From Piper betle (taxonomy: Eukaryota; Streptophyta; Magnoliopsida; Piperales; Piperaceae), in contig JAURVB010000170.1 in the NCBI GenBank assembly GCA_033002965.1, positions 1 to 64,000 of the forward strand: a DNA stretch of 64,000 nt. Reading direction: 5' to 3'. The notes below the pieces were generated by a model. It made no database searches, was not told where the DNA came from, and saw only the letters and a program-made list of their open reading frames with translations. Positions 52,077 through 64,000 of this stretch are shown piece after piece. The stretch's first letter is position 1. The number at the start of each line of letters is the position of its first letter. A program made the position numbers and the translations under genes.

Positions 52077-52933
52077 GTGGAGGCCGAAAGAAGAAACGAC
52101 AACCAAGCTTGAAAGTTGGGGTTTAAAATTTATCGTTTCCTCGTGGGGGCCTGGGAGGTGTAAGAATTATATATGGGTATTGTTGTTCCACGTTAATTAT
52201 TAATCAACGCGGGAAAATTTGTTTAGACACCAACAGTATATACTATATATGCTAGCTTGTGGACGCGTATCTTAAACCAGCTTGTCCAAGGTATGACATA
52301 TCAACCAGAGGAGGCTGCTTATATGAATTTCGAAAGGCGACGACATGTTCGGGTTTCACGTTGAAATGGCACTTCCAAGTTTGCATTCACTAGTCCGCAG
52401 ACTATTGAAAACAAGGATACCACGTACCATTAACATAATTTGATGAAAAGGGAAACCCATAGCACAAAGTAAAGTATTAGATTTAATCAATTAAAATATA
52501 ATAAGTATAAAAATAATATATTAAATTATTATAATGTTTATCTTCATTGAATTAGAGTTTATCTTTAATGTCATAACCTATCGTAAACTAATTTAATTTA
52601 GAATTTCTCTATAATATCAGAATCTATTTTTAGACCGCACATGGGCCGTCATCTACGCCTAATTGTATTCAAACTCCATCGAACATGTACGTACTCAAGC
52701 CTGAAAAATGAAAACTGAGAAGTCCTCACTCAAAAGGATACCTAAAATCCATTTAATCCACAGCTTTGAGAGCGATCGGCCAATTCCATCTCAGCTAGAC
52801 TAGTTAGCATTACGATTATTTTTTTATTTAAAAAAAGCTATATGTATGCCATGAAACAGGAAGAGATCTACTTGTTACATTAGAAACCAAAGTGCTTATA
52901 GTTAAAGAGTACATTGCAAAATAATTAGTGATT
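52077..52933. other. Upstream region of DLH copy A
   Basis: Its right part (52300-52930) starts CAACCAGAGGAGGCTGCTTATATG and belongs to a non-coding repeat also found near 57860, 58820, 61295 and 61975. Confidence 0.6.
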
Positions 52934-53760
52934 CCATAGATTCTTACGCATACATAACTCTAAAAGTTCGTCATGCTATAAACTAATTTAACACTAGGAC
53001 TCTTCGCAACCAGCCACCATAGAATCAGACATTTTTGCAAAAGTGGTTAAAAGCTTACATACATAAGATCACCGTCCCGAACACTCAGATTGGGGTGTCT
53101 TGTGGGCTCCCTTATTGAAGTGAGTTAATCTAATCACCTCTTTAGATAATTAGGCATATGGGTTGTTTGGTCATACATTTTCTTGTTTGATGTTATTATC
53201 AAAACAAAAGTGGCTTGTTTTAGCCGGTGAATGCAAGTGTATTATTTTTTGTGCTGCACACGGGATCTGGAAAGAGTTTGTCGTTGTTAGTTATCTGCTA
53301 ATTCAATTTTTGCTTGTTTGATTTTGTAAACCATTCTGATTTTGAAAATCCGCCAATCTACAGGATGTTATCAAGTTATTTGAAATTGTAAAATATTTCA
53401 TAAAAGTTGGCATTAGTGTTTAATTTCTCCAACATGTTGGCTTCTGATGTATATGTATTTGCCCTTAACGCAAAATATAGTCTTAGGTGAATTTATTGAC
53501 TGAAGGTACTGCCATCTTAAAATCTTCTTGTTCAACAACATGATTTGGTAAAACTGTATGTATTATTTACATAAAGATGGATAGGTCTATCTTGTCCAGG
53601 AGAGTACCGTGTGGTGGGAGTCCTGAGTCATAAACATCGGATTTCTGTTTATGATGTACGCATTGACACTCTGAAGCAGCTTAGAGCTAAAGTGAGTGGA
53701 AACGCAGTAGTGTAGCAAATACCTCTGATCATTAGCGCTAACTATGCTACTCTTTTGCAG

Positions 53761-53880
53761 TTATCGGTCAGAAATTGTTTCATTAGGGGCTCCGTTGTAA
53801 GATATGTTCAACTTCCACCTGATGGAGCGGACATCGACATCCTCCATGATGCTACAAGAAGAGAAGCTCGTGGTGGCTGA
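53761..53880 (+). pseudogene. Duplicated LSM2 last exon
   Basis: Repeats LSM2 exon 3 with its acceptor (TTTTGCAG) and the stop codon (GGCTGA). One visible protein change: DGVDID becomes DGADID. Exons 1-2 are absent because the duplication began in intron 2. Without an upstream start it cannot make LSM2 by itself. Confidence 0.9.
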
Positions 53881-54902
53881 TATTTTCTCTTGAAACCTCC
53901 GATGAAATGTGATTGACTATGGATTTTGGCAGTTCGCTTTTTTAGGTTTTTGAATAGACTGTTCTGCCTGTTTCTTGCTTCCTGAATGTCCATCTTTAAG
54001 TCAAGTATTATACTACTATGTGGGCGGTGTTATGTTCTTCTTGTTTCAATCAATGCTTGTTGCCTGCTTTAAATGCTTCTGGTCAAATTATACTTGCAAG
54101 TTTCCTTTAATAGGGATCAATTGAATGTGCAGCTTCGAATATTCAATATTTTATGAGGTTCTGATCATGGGAATAATGGCCTCATTATTTTCAAAGGCCC
54201 ATATAGGTGATGTGCTTTTGAAATGAAAAAAATTGGCTTCTGCTTGAGTTGGAGTTGGCTCTCAGTTGGAGGTCCATGGAAAGTTCCCTCAAAAAAAAGG
54301 GCCATAAATCGTGTACTCTTTTCAGATTAGGATGATGAGATTTTTTTCTTAGGTTTTCATCTAACTTGGGCCCTGAAAAAGCCATAAGCGACTTTACCGG
54401 ATTTTGGAAAAATGAAATTTTTACCTGGAAACTTTTACATTTTAAAAATGATCAAAATGAAGATACTTGCTTTGAAAAAACACTGATCAATATAAGTGTG
54501 GATCATGTACATAAAATATGCCAATGGTGAAAATGTAATTGAAAAGTTGAGCAGCACTTCAGAAAGGTATTTGATGTCAAGTGTGTGGACGGCGCTCCAA
54601 GTTGAATTCTGTCGTAGCATTGCTTTATTTGTAAGCGGTAGTAGTTTTGACACCTACGTAAGAATTGTTACCGTTTAAAGTGGAGGGATAGTAGACGGTT
54701 GGGTGTATATAAAAAGCTATAATATGCCTTCCATAAAACATAGGAAACACTGTATCTAGTACAATCACACAGGGATAACATATTAGCTCTCAATCTGTAT
54801 GCAGTCACTGATCATGGACAATTCTACTAGTCCATTTATTTTAGTTTTATTCGTAAACATAAGGTGACTGCATATAAGAAGGAGTTGGCATTGTTGATGA
54901 CA

Positions 54903-57347
54903 TTAATTGACATACGTAGTAAGCCAATTCATCATGTCAAAATGGGCTTCATCAGCTTTCTTCACTGCCACTTCGTCTTCAGCATTGTACCTAACGGTCC
55001 ATCCATGAGCAGTACCGGGATATATCTTCACAAAGCTATCAATCTGCGTAGGATTTTGGAATTGTAAAGGAAAACCCATAAAAAAGAAGTGTGTATGATT
55101 ATGTAATTTGCAACACAATTGAGCATAATAATATTATAATAAACACTACAAACGAATTGTTTTTACCTCCGGCTTTGTAGATAAGACTTCTTCAAACTGT
55201 TTCACAAGTTCAGGAGGAGACACATTGTCCACTTCAGCTCCCAAAACAGCAATGTGACAATTGGTGGCTGTAAAAACAAACATGTCACTTTGTTCTAACT
55301 AAATGAAAGATTAATCCATCTTTATGATTTGTTTATAACGCAATTTATGGGTGCATCATGCATGAAAACGAGAGTTCCGCGACAATGTCTTAGCCTTCAA
55401 GTATTAGCGAAGACTAACTCAAAATCATTTGAACGCTTAATGTCAATCTTATAGTTACTAGTTTTTCAACTATAAGTAACTTGGTAATTATTCGAACGTT
55501 ATATATATATATATATCACGGCAATGCACAGGACACATTAATGAATAGGTTTGCATATGTAGAAGCCAGTTTTATCTTTGAGAACGTCATTAATCATATG
55601 ATAGTAATCATAAATGACTTGGTAACTGCTCGTTGACGTTATTAATATTTCTTGGTTTTGTTATCAATCCATGAAATATTTCACAACCACATTATAGCAG
55701 TTCATAAAATTCATAACAAACAATATAAAGTTAATAACTTTCTCACCTTTGATGTCATCAGAAGTGACAAACGATGGATGCAATAACATAGCAGCTTTGA
55801 TTTCACTTGCCTTTCCCAACTGAACTGCTGCTTTAGCTGAAAAGAGGCATGCACTGGCTACTTAGTCATGAGACACCATATATTAACCTCTGATATATAG
55901 TAATTAATAATTATATACGATAAATTTCATTAACACGATTAATTATGCAGTGGCAATAAATTAACTCACCACCCCAGCAAACTCCAGTAGCCCCAGTTGC
56001 AGATATTCCTTTTTTCTTCAGTGCTTCAACGACAGTTTTGGCTGCTTCATATCCTTTTTCCTACAATAATTTTAATCGAACATGATCAGCCTCAATTAGA
56101 AAACCTAATAAGATATCTAAAGAATTAGATTAGATGGTATAAGAAAAATAATTAATGTTAGCATAGATCCATGACATGAAGACTATATATAAAAATAAGT
56201 ATAAAGAAGCACTATATAAGTCTAAAGACGAAGTTTAGTTCTTTTCCTATGCTAATGGAAATAAAACTGGAACGGGGCTACTTTGCCAAATGTGGACGCC
56301 ATAAAATTAAATTAGTCATTATTTAGGATAATTTACAAATTTATGAGATTGTTACCAACATATTAAATTATAACCAACCGGATTGTGGGATTTCAACCAG
56401 TCCTGAATTGAGCCATATTTAAGAGGAGAATAGGGATCGCCATTGAAGAAATCAGGAACCACTGCATAGAAGCCAGAAGCTGCAACTTTGTCCGCTAGCT
56501 TCCTGAAATAAACACTCAAGTACTGCTAATGTTTCAACGTAGTATGAGTATGTATGATATATATATATAAATAGATAGATAGGTGGATAACATGTGTGAT
56601 TAATTAAATGTATCAAAATTCCTAATGTTGAATTTTGACTAATTAATGATAGCTTGTAATATTTAAGTTGGGGCAGCTTGGTCTAAATCATCAATGTCCT
56701 TTGCAAGATCATGTTCATTCTAGCTAGTGTATTCCAAGATACATGGAAAATATTACGCAATTTTTCTTGATGCAATGGAACAATCGAACAATATAATTTG
56801 ATCTTCGCACCTCAAGTTCGGAGCTTGATAGCCTGGATGGAGAGTAAAAAAACACTTTAGGCAATAGAAATTAAGTAAGAACGAGCCTGATAAATATTAT
56901 ACAAAAAATGGTCGATTAATTAATCGAGATGAAGTTTTTAATTAGATGCATGACAACGTAAAGTATTTAAGTATTTGATCTTGTCATGCATGAACACCCA
57001 TTTAAAATTACGTCGATTGACGTAATCAAACCTATCAATTAGAAATCATGCAGCATATGCATGCACAGCATGAAAATCACCATGAACTTAAAACCAATCA
57101 AGAAAATGTAGCTTTGATAATCTGCTATCTATCTGCTAACAAGGTTATTATAAATAGAGAGAAATAGCACTCTGTATGTTATTATCATTTATTCCATACC
57201 ATAAATGTCGGAGATGAGAATCACGGCAGCCGTAGAATCAGTTGAACCAACAATGTATGCATTGAGGCCTCCAATCTCTTCAACCGCACCATCCCCACGC
57301 CAGGAGGTCAGAGTAGGTGGATTTTCACAGCATTGAGGACCTGCCAT
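54903..57347 (-). CDS. Dienelactone-hydrolase-like protein, copy B
   Basis: Same family and exon plan as copy A: exons 57347-57200, 56832-56811, 56502-56379, 56060-55970, 55836-55747, 55267-55167, 55043-54903, each identical in length to copy A (717 bases, 238 residues). Cys (GATGVCWGG), Asp (AEVDNVSP) and His (GTAHGWTV) are kept. Differences from A are few (for example YEAPNLR against YQAPNLR, and GIC against GVC). Introns are compact; intron 5 has a plain (TA)n where copy A carries transposons. It looks intact and recently duplicated. A TATA box is at 57428-57433. Confidence 0.92.
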
Positions 57348-57427
57348 TCTATAATTCCTATCTTCTTCTTTGTAACTAATTTAGAGTTGTATGCACCATC
57401 TGCATAGGCTTCGTTAATCCTTCAGTA

Positions 57428-57433
57428 TTTATA
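57428..57433 (-). promoter_or_regulatory. TATA box of DLH copy B
   Basis: Minus-strand TATAAA 81 bases upstream of the ATG, as in copy A. Confidence 0.6.
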
Positions 57434-57859
57434 GTGGAGGCCGAAAGAAGAAATGAAAACCAAGCATGAAAGTTGAGGTTTAAAATTTATCGTTTCCTCG
57501 TGTGGGGCCTGGGAGGTGTAAGAATTATACATGGTTATTGTTGTTCCACGATAATTATTAATCAATGCGGGAAAATTTGTTTAGACACCATCAGTATATA
57601 CTATATATGCAAGCTTGTGGACGCGTTCTTAAACCCGCTTATCCAAGGTAGACATATCTTGATATAATATTAAGCCTTCAAAGAATGTGAAATGTGGGTC
57701 TGCTTAGTTCTCTTACCACGGATTTTATAACCATTTGATCATATGATCTTAGACTAATTTTCAGGCCGGCAGAGAAATTACATAAGCTCCTGTATTATCC
57801 ATCTACATTGATATCATACATATTTGACAAAATCTGCCGTGGATATTGTGTCTTCGAGA

Positions 57860-58790
57860 TCACCAACCAGAGGAGGCTGCATTTATGAATTTCTAAACGT
57901 GACTGCATGTTCGGGTTTCACGTTGAAATGGCACTTCCAAGTTTTCATTCACTGCTCAGCAGACAGCTGAAAACAAGGATACCATGTACGATTCACGTAA
58001 TTTGATGAAAAGGCGAAACAATAGCACTATGAGATTTAATCGATTCAAATACAATAAGTATAAAAATAATATATTAAATTATTATAATATATATTTTCAT
58101 TTAATTAGAGTTTATCTTTAAAGTCATGACCTATTGTCTCTTAATTTAATTTCGAATTTCTCTATAAAACTTACAATCTATTTTTAGACCGCACATAGGA
58201 CGGCATCTATGCCTAATTGTATTCAAACTCTGATGAACTAAGATCAGAGACTACGTATTCGAGCCTGAAAAATGAAAACTAGGCACTCCTCACTCAAAAA
58301 TATACCAAAAATCCATTTAATCCATTGCTTTGAGAGCGTTCAGCCGATTCCATCTCAACTAGACTAGTTAGCATTACCATTATTTTTTATATAACAAAAG
58401 CTATATGTACGTCATGAAGAGGAGCATATCCTCTTGTTACATTGAGAAACCAAAGTGCTTATAGTTAAAGAGTAGATTGCAAAATAATTAGTGATAAAAC
58501 CTTATCACCGCAACTATCGAAGATCTCCTTTGTCTGCTAATTGTGCGAGGAAAAACAAGAAGAGTAAAGAGAAGGAAAGCCAGCCACAAATGCATAACAG
58601 TGACACCATAGCAATCTTGGGTTTAAAAGATAAGTTAAAATTAAAAATTAGCAGTAGGTACAAGGACTAAAGAAGCTTTATTGAAAGTAGCAATCTAAAT
58701 TCACAAGGTAAAGATTGTAACACAATTCAGCTGCATCTGCGTCCGAGTTATTGTGTCCGCAGATACATATTTGATTAAATCTGCAGATAT
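57860..58790. repeat. Non-coding repeat block, copy 1 (downstream of unit A/B type)
   Basis: Begins CAACCAGAGGAGGCTGC, continues through CACGTTGAAATGGCACTTCCAAGTTTTCATTCACT, TTTGAGAGCGTTCAGCCGATTCCATCTC, GTGCTTATAGTTAAAGAGTAGATTGC and AAGAAGAGTAAAGAGAAGGAAAGCC to GATATGCCGGGGATG. The same order recurs in the next block. No coding capacity seen; its identity is unknown. Confidence 0.7.
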
Positions 58791-58819
58791 GCCGGGGATG
58801 TGTCTCTAATATCAGCGAC

Positions 58820-59740
58820 CATGGGAGGCTACTTACATGAATTTTGAAATGCGACTACAAGCTCAGGTTTCACGTTGAAATGACACTTACAAGTTTTCAT
58901 TCACTAGTTGGTAGACAGTTGTAAACAAGGATGCCATGTACGATTAACATAATTTGATGAAAAGGGGAACTAATAACATAAAGCATGAGATGTAACCGAT
59001 CAAAATATAATAAATATAAAAATAATATATAAAATTATTATAATTTATATATTTATTTAATTAGAGTTTATCTTTAAAGTCGTGGCCTATTATCTCCTAA
59101 TTTAATTTAGAATTTCTCTATAAAATTACAATATATTTTTAGACCACACGTGGGACAGCATCTATGCCTAATTTTATTCAAACTCCAATGAACTAAGATC
59201 AGATAGTACGTATTAGAACCTGAAAAATATAAACTAAGCACTCCTCACTTGAAAGGATACCCAAAATCCATTTAATCACTTTGAGAGCGATCGCCAATCC
59301 ATCTCACTGACTAGTTAGTATTACATTTATTTACATTAAAAGCTATATGTATGCCATGAAATAGGAGAAGATCTTCTTGTTACATTGAGAAACCAAAGTG
59401 CTTATAGTTAAAGAGTAGATTGCAAAATAATTAGAGATAAAACCGTATCACCACAGCTATTGAAAATCTCTATTGTCTGCTAATTGTGCAAGGCAAAACA
59501 AGAAGAGTAAAGAGAAGGAAAGCCAACCACAAATGCATACTAGTGACACCCTAGCGTTCTTCGATTTAAAAGATAAGTTAAAATTAAAAATTCACAGTAT
59601 GTACGAGGACTAAACAAGCTTTATTGAAAGTACCCGCATTCTAAATTCACAAGGCATAGATTGTACCAAAATTTAGTAGCATTTGCGTAAGGGTTATTGT
59701 GTCAACAGATATATATTTGACAAAATCACCTGATATGCTA
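58820..59740. repeat. Non-coding repeat block, copy 2
   Basis: Repeats the previous block in order and orientation (GGGAGGCTACTTACATGAATTTTG ... CACTTTGAGAGCGATCGCC ... AAGAAGAGTAAAGAGAAGGAAAGCC ... ACCTGATATGC), with small indels. Confidence 0.7.
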
Positions 59741-60158
59741 GGTGTAAAACTCAAATAAAATAATTAGGTTATTTTATTTCGAAATAAATTTTAAATATTA
59801 TTAAATTTAATTTAATTTAATTATATTTATGAATTATTTTAAATTAACTTTATTTATTCTCTTTTCGTATTTCGTTATTATGGAATGTATAAGCTTATTT
59901 ATTATCTTTTCGTATTTTGTTGTTATAAAATATGTATGTATTTATAATTAATTTATGATGACCTTTTATTTCTTTTTTTGTTTCATTTTCACACATCAAA
60001 CTATATTTATAAAAGCATACTTTTTCAACATAGAAAGGGGGAAGTTGTGTGAAACAACCACCTTTATTGAGTTTTTCAACAAATTTTTTTAAAATTTACC
60101 ATTGAAGTTAGCTTTACGTCGACATACTCATACGTCAACCATACTTTGAAGTATATAT
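59741..60158. other. AT-rich spacer
   Basis: No gene or structured repeat recognised. Confidence 0.4.
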
Positions 60159-60550
60159 TTTTTATATTAAGTTGTTACTAATTTTTTAGTTTGATTGAGT
60201 GGTAATGGGTTGTCATATTAGCCCAGGCACTAACACTATATGCATGTGTATATATGCTTCTCTGTATTATTAGATTTCTAGTTTGAGTTAATGGTCTTGG
60301 GTTACCATGTTGGCCCATGTATCAATACTTATATGTATGTGTACGTGAAATTTTTTTATATTAAGTTGTTACTAAATTTTTAGTTTGATTGAGTGGTAAT
60401 GGGTTGTCATATTAGCCCATGCACTAACACTATATGCATGTGTATATATGCTTCTCTGTATTATTAGATTTCTAGTTTGAGTTAATGGTCATGGGTTACC
60501 ATGTTGGCCCATGTATCAATACTTATACTTATATATATTTGTATGTGAAC
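60159..60550. repeat. Two direct repeats of about 194 bases
   Basis: TTAAGTTGTTACTAA...TTTAGTTTGATTGAGTGGTAATGGG ... CATGTTGGCCCATGTATCAATACTT occurs at 60159-60352 and again at 60353-60550, almost unchanged. Each half itself holds two related lines (GGTAATGGGTTGTCATATTAGCCCA and GGTCWTGGGTTACCATGTTGGCCCA). Confidence 0.85.
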
Positions 60551-60579
60551 TTTTTTTATGATCCTAAAACGAGTATATT

Positions 60580-61110
60580 ACCGTCAACTAGATTTCGGTA
60601 CATGTACATGTTTATGTTAATGTATGATGCACACATGTTACCGTCGATCAAATTCCGATCAATACATGTACATGTTTATGTTAATGTATGATGCACGCAT
60701 GTTACTGTCGATTAGATTCTAATACATGCATATGTTCATATATGGCACAATTATGTTACCATCGATTAAATTCTAGTACATGTATATGTTAATATATAAC
60801 ACAAGCTCTTATTATTGATTAGATTCCTATACATATATATGTTTATATATAATATAGGTATGTTATTGTCCGGTACATGTATATGTTTATGTATGATACA
60901 CACATGTTACTTTTGACTACTAAATTTCGTATATATAAATATGATACGGGTATGCTACTGTCGACTAAATTTCGGTACATGTACATATTTATATATAATA
61001 CAAGAATGTTACCGTCAATTAGATTTTAGTATAGTATATGTATATATTTATATATGATACATGCATATTACTGATGACTAGATTATGATACATATATATC
61101 TTTATAACAT
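60580..61110. repeat. Degenerate minisatellite
   Basis: About eight to nine units of ~55-70 bases around the consensus TTACCGTCGATTAGATTC, then GGTACATGTATATGTTTATG and TATGATACACGCATG. Units vary in length and drift in sequence. Non-coding. Confidence 0.8.
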
Positions 61111-61294
61111 GTTATATACTCCGTTGATTTGTTCTTACTGTATGTGGTGTCATTGTGTGTTATAGTACAATATATATGTATGATTTTAATTGGCCATTGA
61201 GTGGTTCCATCTAGTGCTTTTGAAATCCGCTTCAAGAAAGTTTATATAATAGTAGTTAAATTATTAGTTTTACAAATTTTTAACATTGCAATAT

Positions 61295-61965
61295 CACCAA
61301 CCAACCAGAGGAGGCTGCTTATGACTACATGTTCAAGTTTCACGTTGAAATGACACTGCCAAGTTTTCATTCACTAGTCTGCAGACATAGTTGAAAATAA
61401 GGATACCATGTCCGATTAACATAATTCGACGAAAAGGGATACCAATGGCACAAAGTATAAGATTTAACCGATCAAAATATAATAAATATAAAAATAATAA
61501 ATTAAACTATTATAATCTATATATTAATTTAATTAGATTTTATCTTTAAAGTCATGACCAATTGTCTCCTAATTTAGTTTAGAATTTCTCTATAAAATTA
61601 CAATATATTTTTAGAACACACATGGGACGACATTTAAGCTTAATTGTATTCAAACTCCAATGACATAAGATGAGAGAGTATGTATTTGAGCTTGAAAACT
61701 ATTGAAGATCTCAATTGTCTGCTAATTGTGCAAGGAAAAACAAGAATAAAGAGAAGGAAAGCCAACCACAAATGCACATTAGTGACACCCTAGCACTCTT
61801 CAGTTTAAAAGATAAGTTAAAATAAAAAATTAACAATACGTACGAGAACTAAATAAGCTTTACTAGAAAGTACTAGCATTCTAAACTCACAAGGCAAAGA
61901 TTGTACCATAATTCAGCTAAAGTAAGGGTTATTGCGTCTACAAATACATATTTGACAAAATCTCT
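61295..61965. repeat. Non-coding repeat block, copy 3 (internally deleted)
   Basis: Starts CAACCAACCAGAGGAGGCTGCTTATGACTACATGTTC and skips the central TTTGAGAGCG part, then resumes at ATTGTCTGCTAATTGTGCAAGG and ends in CAAAATCTCTAGATACGC. Confidence 0.65.
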
Positions 61966-61969
61966 AGAT

Positions 61970-62400
61970 ACGCACTTCCAAGTTTTCATTCACTAGTCAG
62001 CAGACATAGTTGAAAGCAAAGGATACCATGTACGATTAACATAATTCGATGAAAAAGGGTACGAATTGTCCAATGTATGAAATTTAATCGATCAAAATAT
62101 AATAAATATAAAAAAATATATTAAATTTATTATAATTTCTCTATAAAATTACAATCTATTTTTAGATCGCACATGGGTGGCATCTATGCCTAATTGTAAT
62201 CAAACTCCTATGAACTAAGATGAGAGAGTATGCATTCAAGCTTGAAAAATGAAAACTAAGCACTCATAGAAAGGATACCAAAATCCATTTAATCCACTAC
62301 TTTGAGAGCGATCATCCAATCCCATCTCAGCAAGACTAGTTAGCATTACCATTATTTTTTATATATAAAAGCTATATGTATCTTCATAAATACATAATTT
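61970..62400. repeat. Non-coding repeat block, copy 4 (truncated)
   Basis: Starts at CACTTCCAAGTTTTCATTCACTAGTC and ends after the ACTTTGAGAGCGATC...CATCTCAGCAAGACTAG part; the downstream portion is missing. Confidence 0.65.
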
Positions 62401-62559
62401 ATGCTCAATTATTCCATCTGGAAAAAATACCAGCATTCTAAATTCGCAGTCACCTTATATTACTAGTAACTGTATCATTAGAACCAATTTAAAACAGAAA
62501 AGTTCACCAAGAACACCGCTCCAGATATGGAACCACCGAGGTTGTTGGAAAAGATGGAA

Positions 62560-63929
62560 TTACTTGACATATTTAGTAAACCAGCCCAACATGTCGCCAT
62601 GGGCTTCTTCTGCTTTTCTGATCGCTTGTTCGTCGCTGGCATTATATCTCACTGTCCATCCATGCGCAACACCGGGAAATATCTTCACAAAGTTGTCAAC
62701 CTGAAAAAATAATAATAATAATGTTTTCGGTTACCTATACTGTTATCAATTGAAACATCCATATGACATTACAGCTTTAATTAGTTTGTTCTCTATCCTC
62801 CAGCAAAACCATGCAAATGAAAGTTGAGCAAATGGATTGAATAGATCAAATTTCCACCCCATTCATGCTGTGAAGGAATCATTGGACCTCCTTGCTTATT
62901 ATTGTAATTTGTAGGCTTGTAAAGCCAAAGTGACATGGTCTCTTTTCTAATCCACAAGAATGGCTAAGAATCAAGCATCAAGCTAATTTGCATAGGAAGA
63001 ATAGGAGGAAGTGGAATGTTCACAACGTTTTATCATCTTAGAGGAAAGGTTAAAATAATTTTACCTCTGGTTTTGCAGATAGAACTTCTTCAAATTGTTT
63101 CAGTAACTCAATAGGAGACATCTGGTCAATTTCAGCCCCCAAAACAGCTATGTTTGATTTAACCTCTGCAAACAAGAAAACACATGTTATTGAAGCAAAT
63201 AAAGATTGTATGCAATGCAGAACATCTTACCTAATAAGTTAAAGCGGAGACACTCAGCTAGCAATTGTATTTATGGACCTATGGTCAGTTTTCAAGAACA
63301 GCTGAAAGTCAATAAAACTTATTCTAAATTCCAGTCATCCGAGAGCCTCAATAGAGACCACTAAAGCCATGAAACAATGAACAATTAGTGCACAAAAATA
63401 AATATCACTGGACTCCTAAGAAATTGATTCAAGGTTAAACTATGAGCAGGCTCGGTATGATTAATAAAAAGTAAATAAAAAGGCACAGAAGTTTATTGTT
63501 GAAGCTTTTATTTTTTAAAAAATGTTTATATCACAAAAAACAGTCAACGGGCAGTGAAAATTTCAATTTATGAAATTCCACCCCATCTCTATCAGATCAC
63601 AAGCAGTATCAAATGAAATTAATTTTTCCACAAGAAAAGCTCATGGTTTTGAATTTCCTTTTATTTCTCGAAAGAGGTTTCATTTATTTACTTTGCCATT
63701 CTCCATTTGTTCATTTCTCTAGTAACTCAAAAGGTCCAAATTCCTTAAGTAATTTCACTTTCAAAAAATAGAAAAAAAGGCATCAGATTAACAACAATCA
63801 CAATAAAATTTTTTGACAACATCAGCAATAGCCTCATACCTTTTATGTCATCTACAGTTACAAACGATGGATGCAGTAAGACTGCTGCTTTGATTTCATC
63901 ACCCTTCGCCAGCTGAACTACCACTTTGG
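62560..63929 (-). CDS. Dienelactone-hydrolase-like protein, copy C (3' part, cut by window end)
   Basis: Exons 5-7 only: 63929-63840, 63165-63065, 62700-62560, with the same lengths and phases as copies A and B. The catalytic Asp region reads GAEIDQMSP; the His region reads FPGVAHGWTVRYN; the end is WFTKYVK. Protein divergence from A/B is clear (for example KIFPGVAHG against KIYPGTAHG, AKGDEIKAAVLL against GKASEIKAAMLL), so this is an older duplicate. Exons 1-4 with the nucleophile Cys lie beyond the right edge. No break is seen in the visible part. Confidence 0.88.
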
Positions 63930-64000
63930 CTGAAAAAGAACTTTGTTAGATTTGGCAAAATTATCATCCTATAGCTATCCGCAGTTCATAAGGATAGAAA

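Larger units (their letters stand above)
44438..52930. repeat. Unit A of a tandem segmental duplication
   Basis: Matches 52934-58490 in the same orientation, starting ATAGATTCTTA(T/C)GCATACATAAC and ending GCAAAATAATTAGTGA. It spans part of LSM2 intron 2, LSM2 exon 3, the intergenic region and the whole dienelactone-hydrolase-like gene A with its upstream region. About 3.1 kb of transposable elements (47072-50136) are extra in this unit. Confidence 0.9.
52934..58490. repeat. Unit B of the tandem segmental duplication
   Basis: Collinear with 44438-52930 at high identity. It lacks the palindromic elements and has ~190 extra bases near 57660-57860. Confidence 0.9.

Noticed and set aside
60485..60691. 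68-codon frame with repeated tyrosine/methionine/valine
   Set aside because: It is the minisatellite read in frame.

Overview
This window is nuclear DNA from a flowering plant. The genes are intron-rich with GT..AG introns and include plant-specific families: plastidic glutamine synthetase, AWPM-19, a TDY-type MAP kinase and a MATH-BTB protein. Between them lie nested LTR retrotransposons, hAT elements, MITE-like elements and (TA)n microsatellites. The helicase and kinase read most like monocot members of their families, as I remember them; that is a weak inference and I name no species. Exon models were read by eye from conserved protein motifs, splice sites and reading phase.

Layout. 1-1300: GC-rich elements with inverted ends. 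2268-6601 (+): DEAD-box helicase of the Rok1/DDX52/RH57 type, 12 exons, with two single-base deletions in coding sequence. 6905-7848 (-): AWPM-19-like membrane protein, intact. About 8310-14735: a decayed copia element whose 3' LTR end is interrupted by a decayed hAT element. 14860-18130 (-): plastidic glutamine synthetase (GS2) with two abnormal splice junctions. 18757-19770: MITE-like elements. 19770-22300 (+): broken MATH-BTB gene. 23472-27115 (-): TDY MAP kinase with one single-base deletion. 29095-30014: non-autonomous hAT with a perfect 8-bp target duplication. 30665-32341: another decayed hAT.

32910-43471 is a nest. A small element is split by a 2.3-kb giant palindrome (33115-35390) and by a 7.7-kb LTR retrotransposon (35559-43235, target duplication GTACT). 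That retrotransposon has gag but no recognisable pol. Its long frame instead ends in a PB1-type domain, apparently captured from a host gene. I consider this the most unusual object in the window.

43681-45426 (+): LSM2, intact, convergent with a tandem array of dienelactone-hydrolase-like genes on the minus strand: copy A 46451-51990, copy B 54903-57347, and copy C from 62560 running off the window. Copies A and B lie in a tandem segmental duplication of about 5.5 kb that also duplicated the last exon of LSM2. In copy A two palindromic elements sit inside a (TA)n tract of intron 5; copy B keeps the same tract unoccupied. The right end (57.8-62.4 kb) holds repeated non-coding blocks, a ~194-bp direct repeat and a minisatellite.

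The genes form no pathway cluster. They are ordinary housekeeping and signalling genes among repeats. Single-base deletions in two otherwise well-conserved genes leave open whether some lesions are assembly errors.
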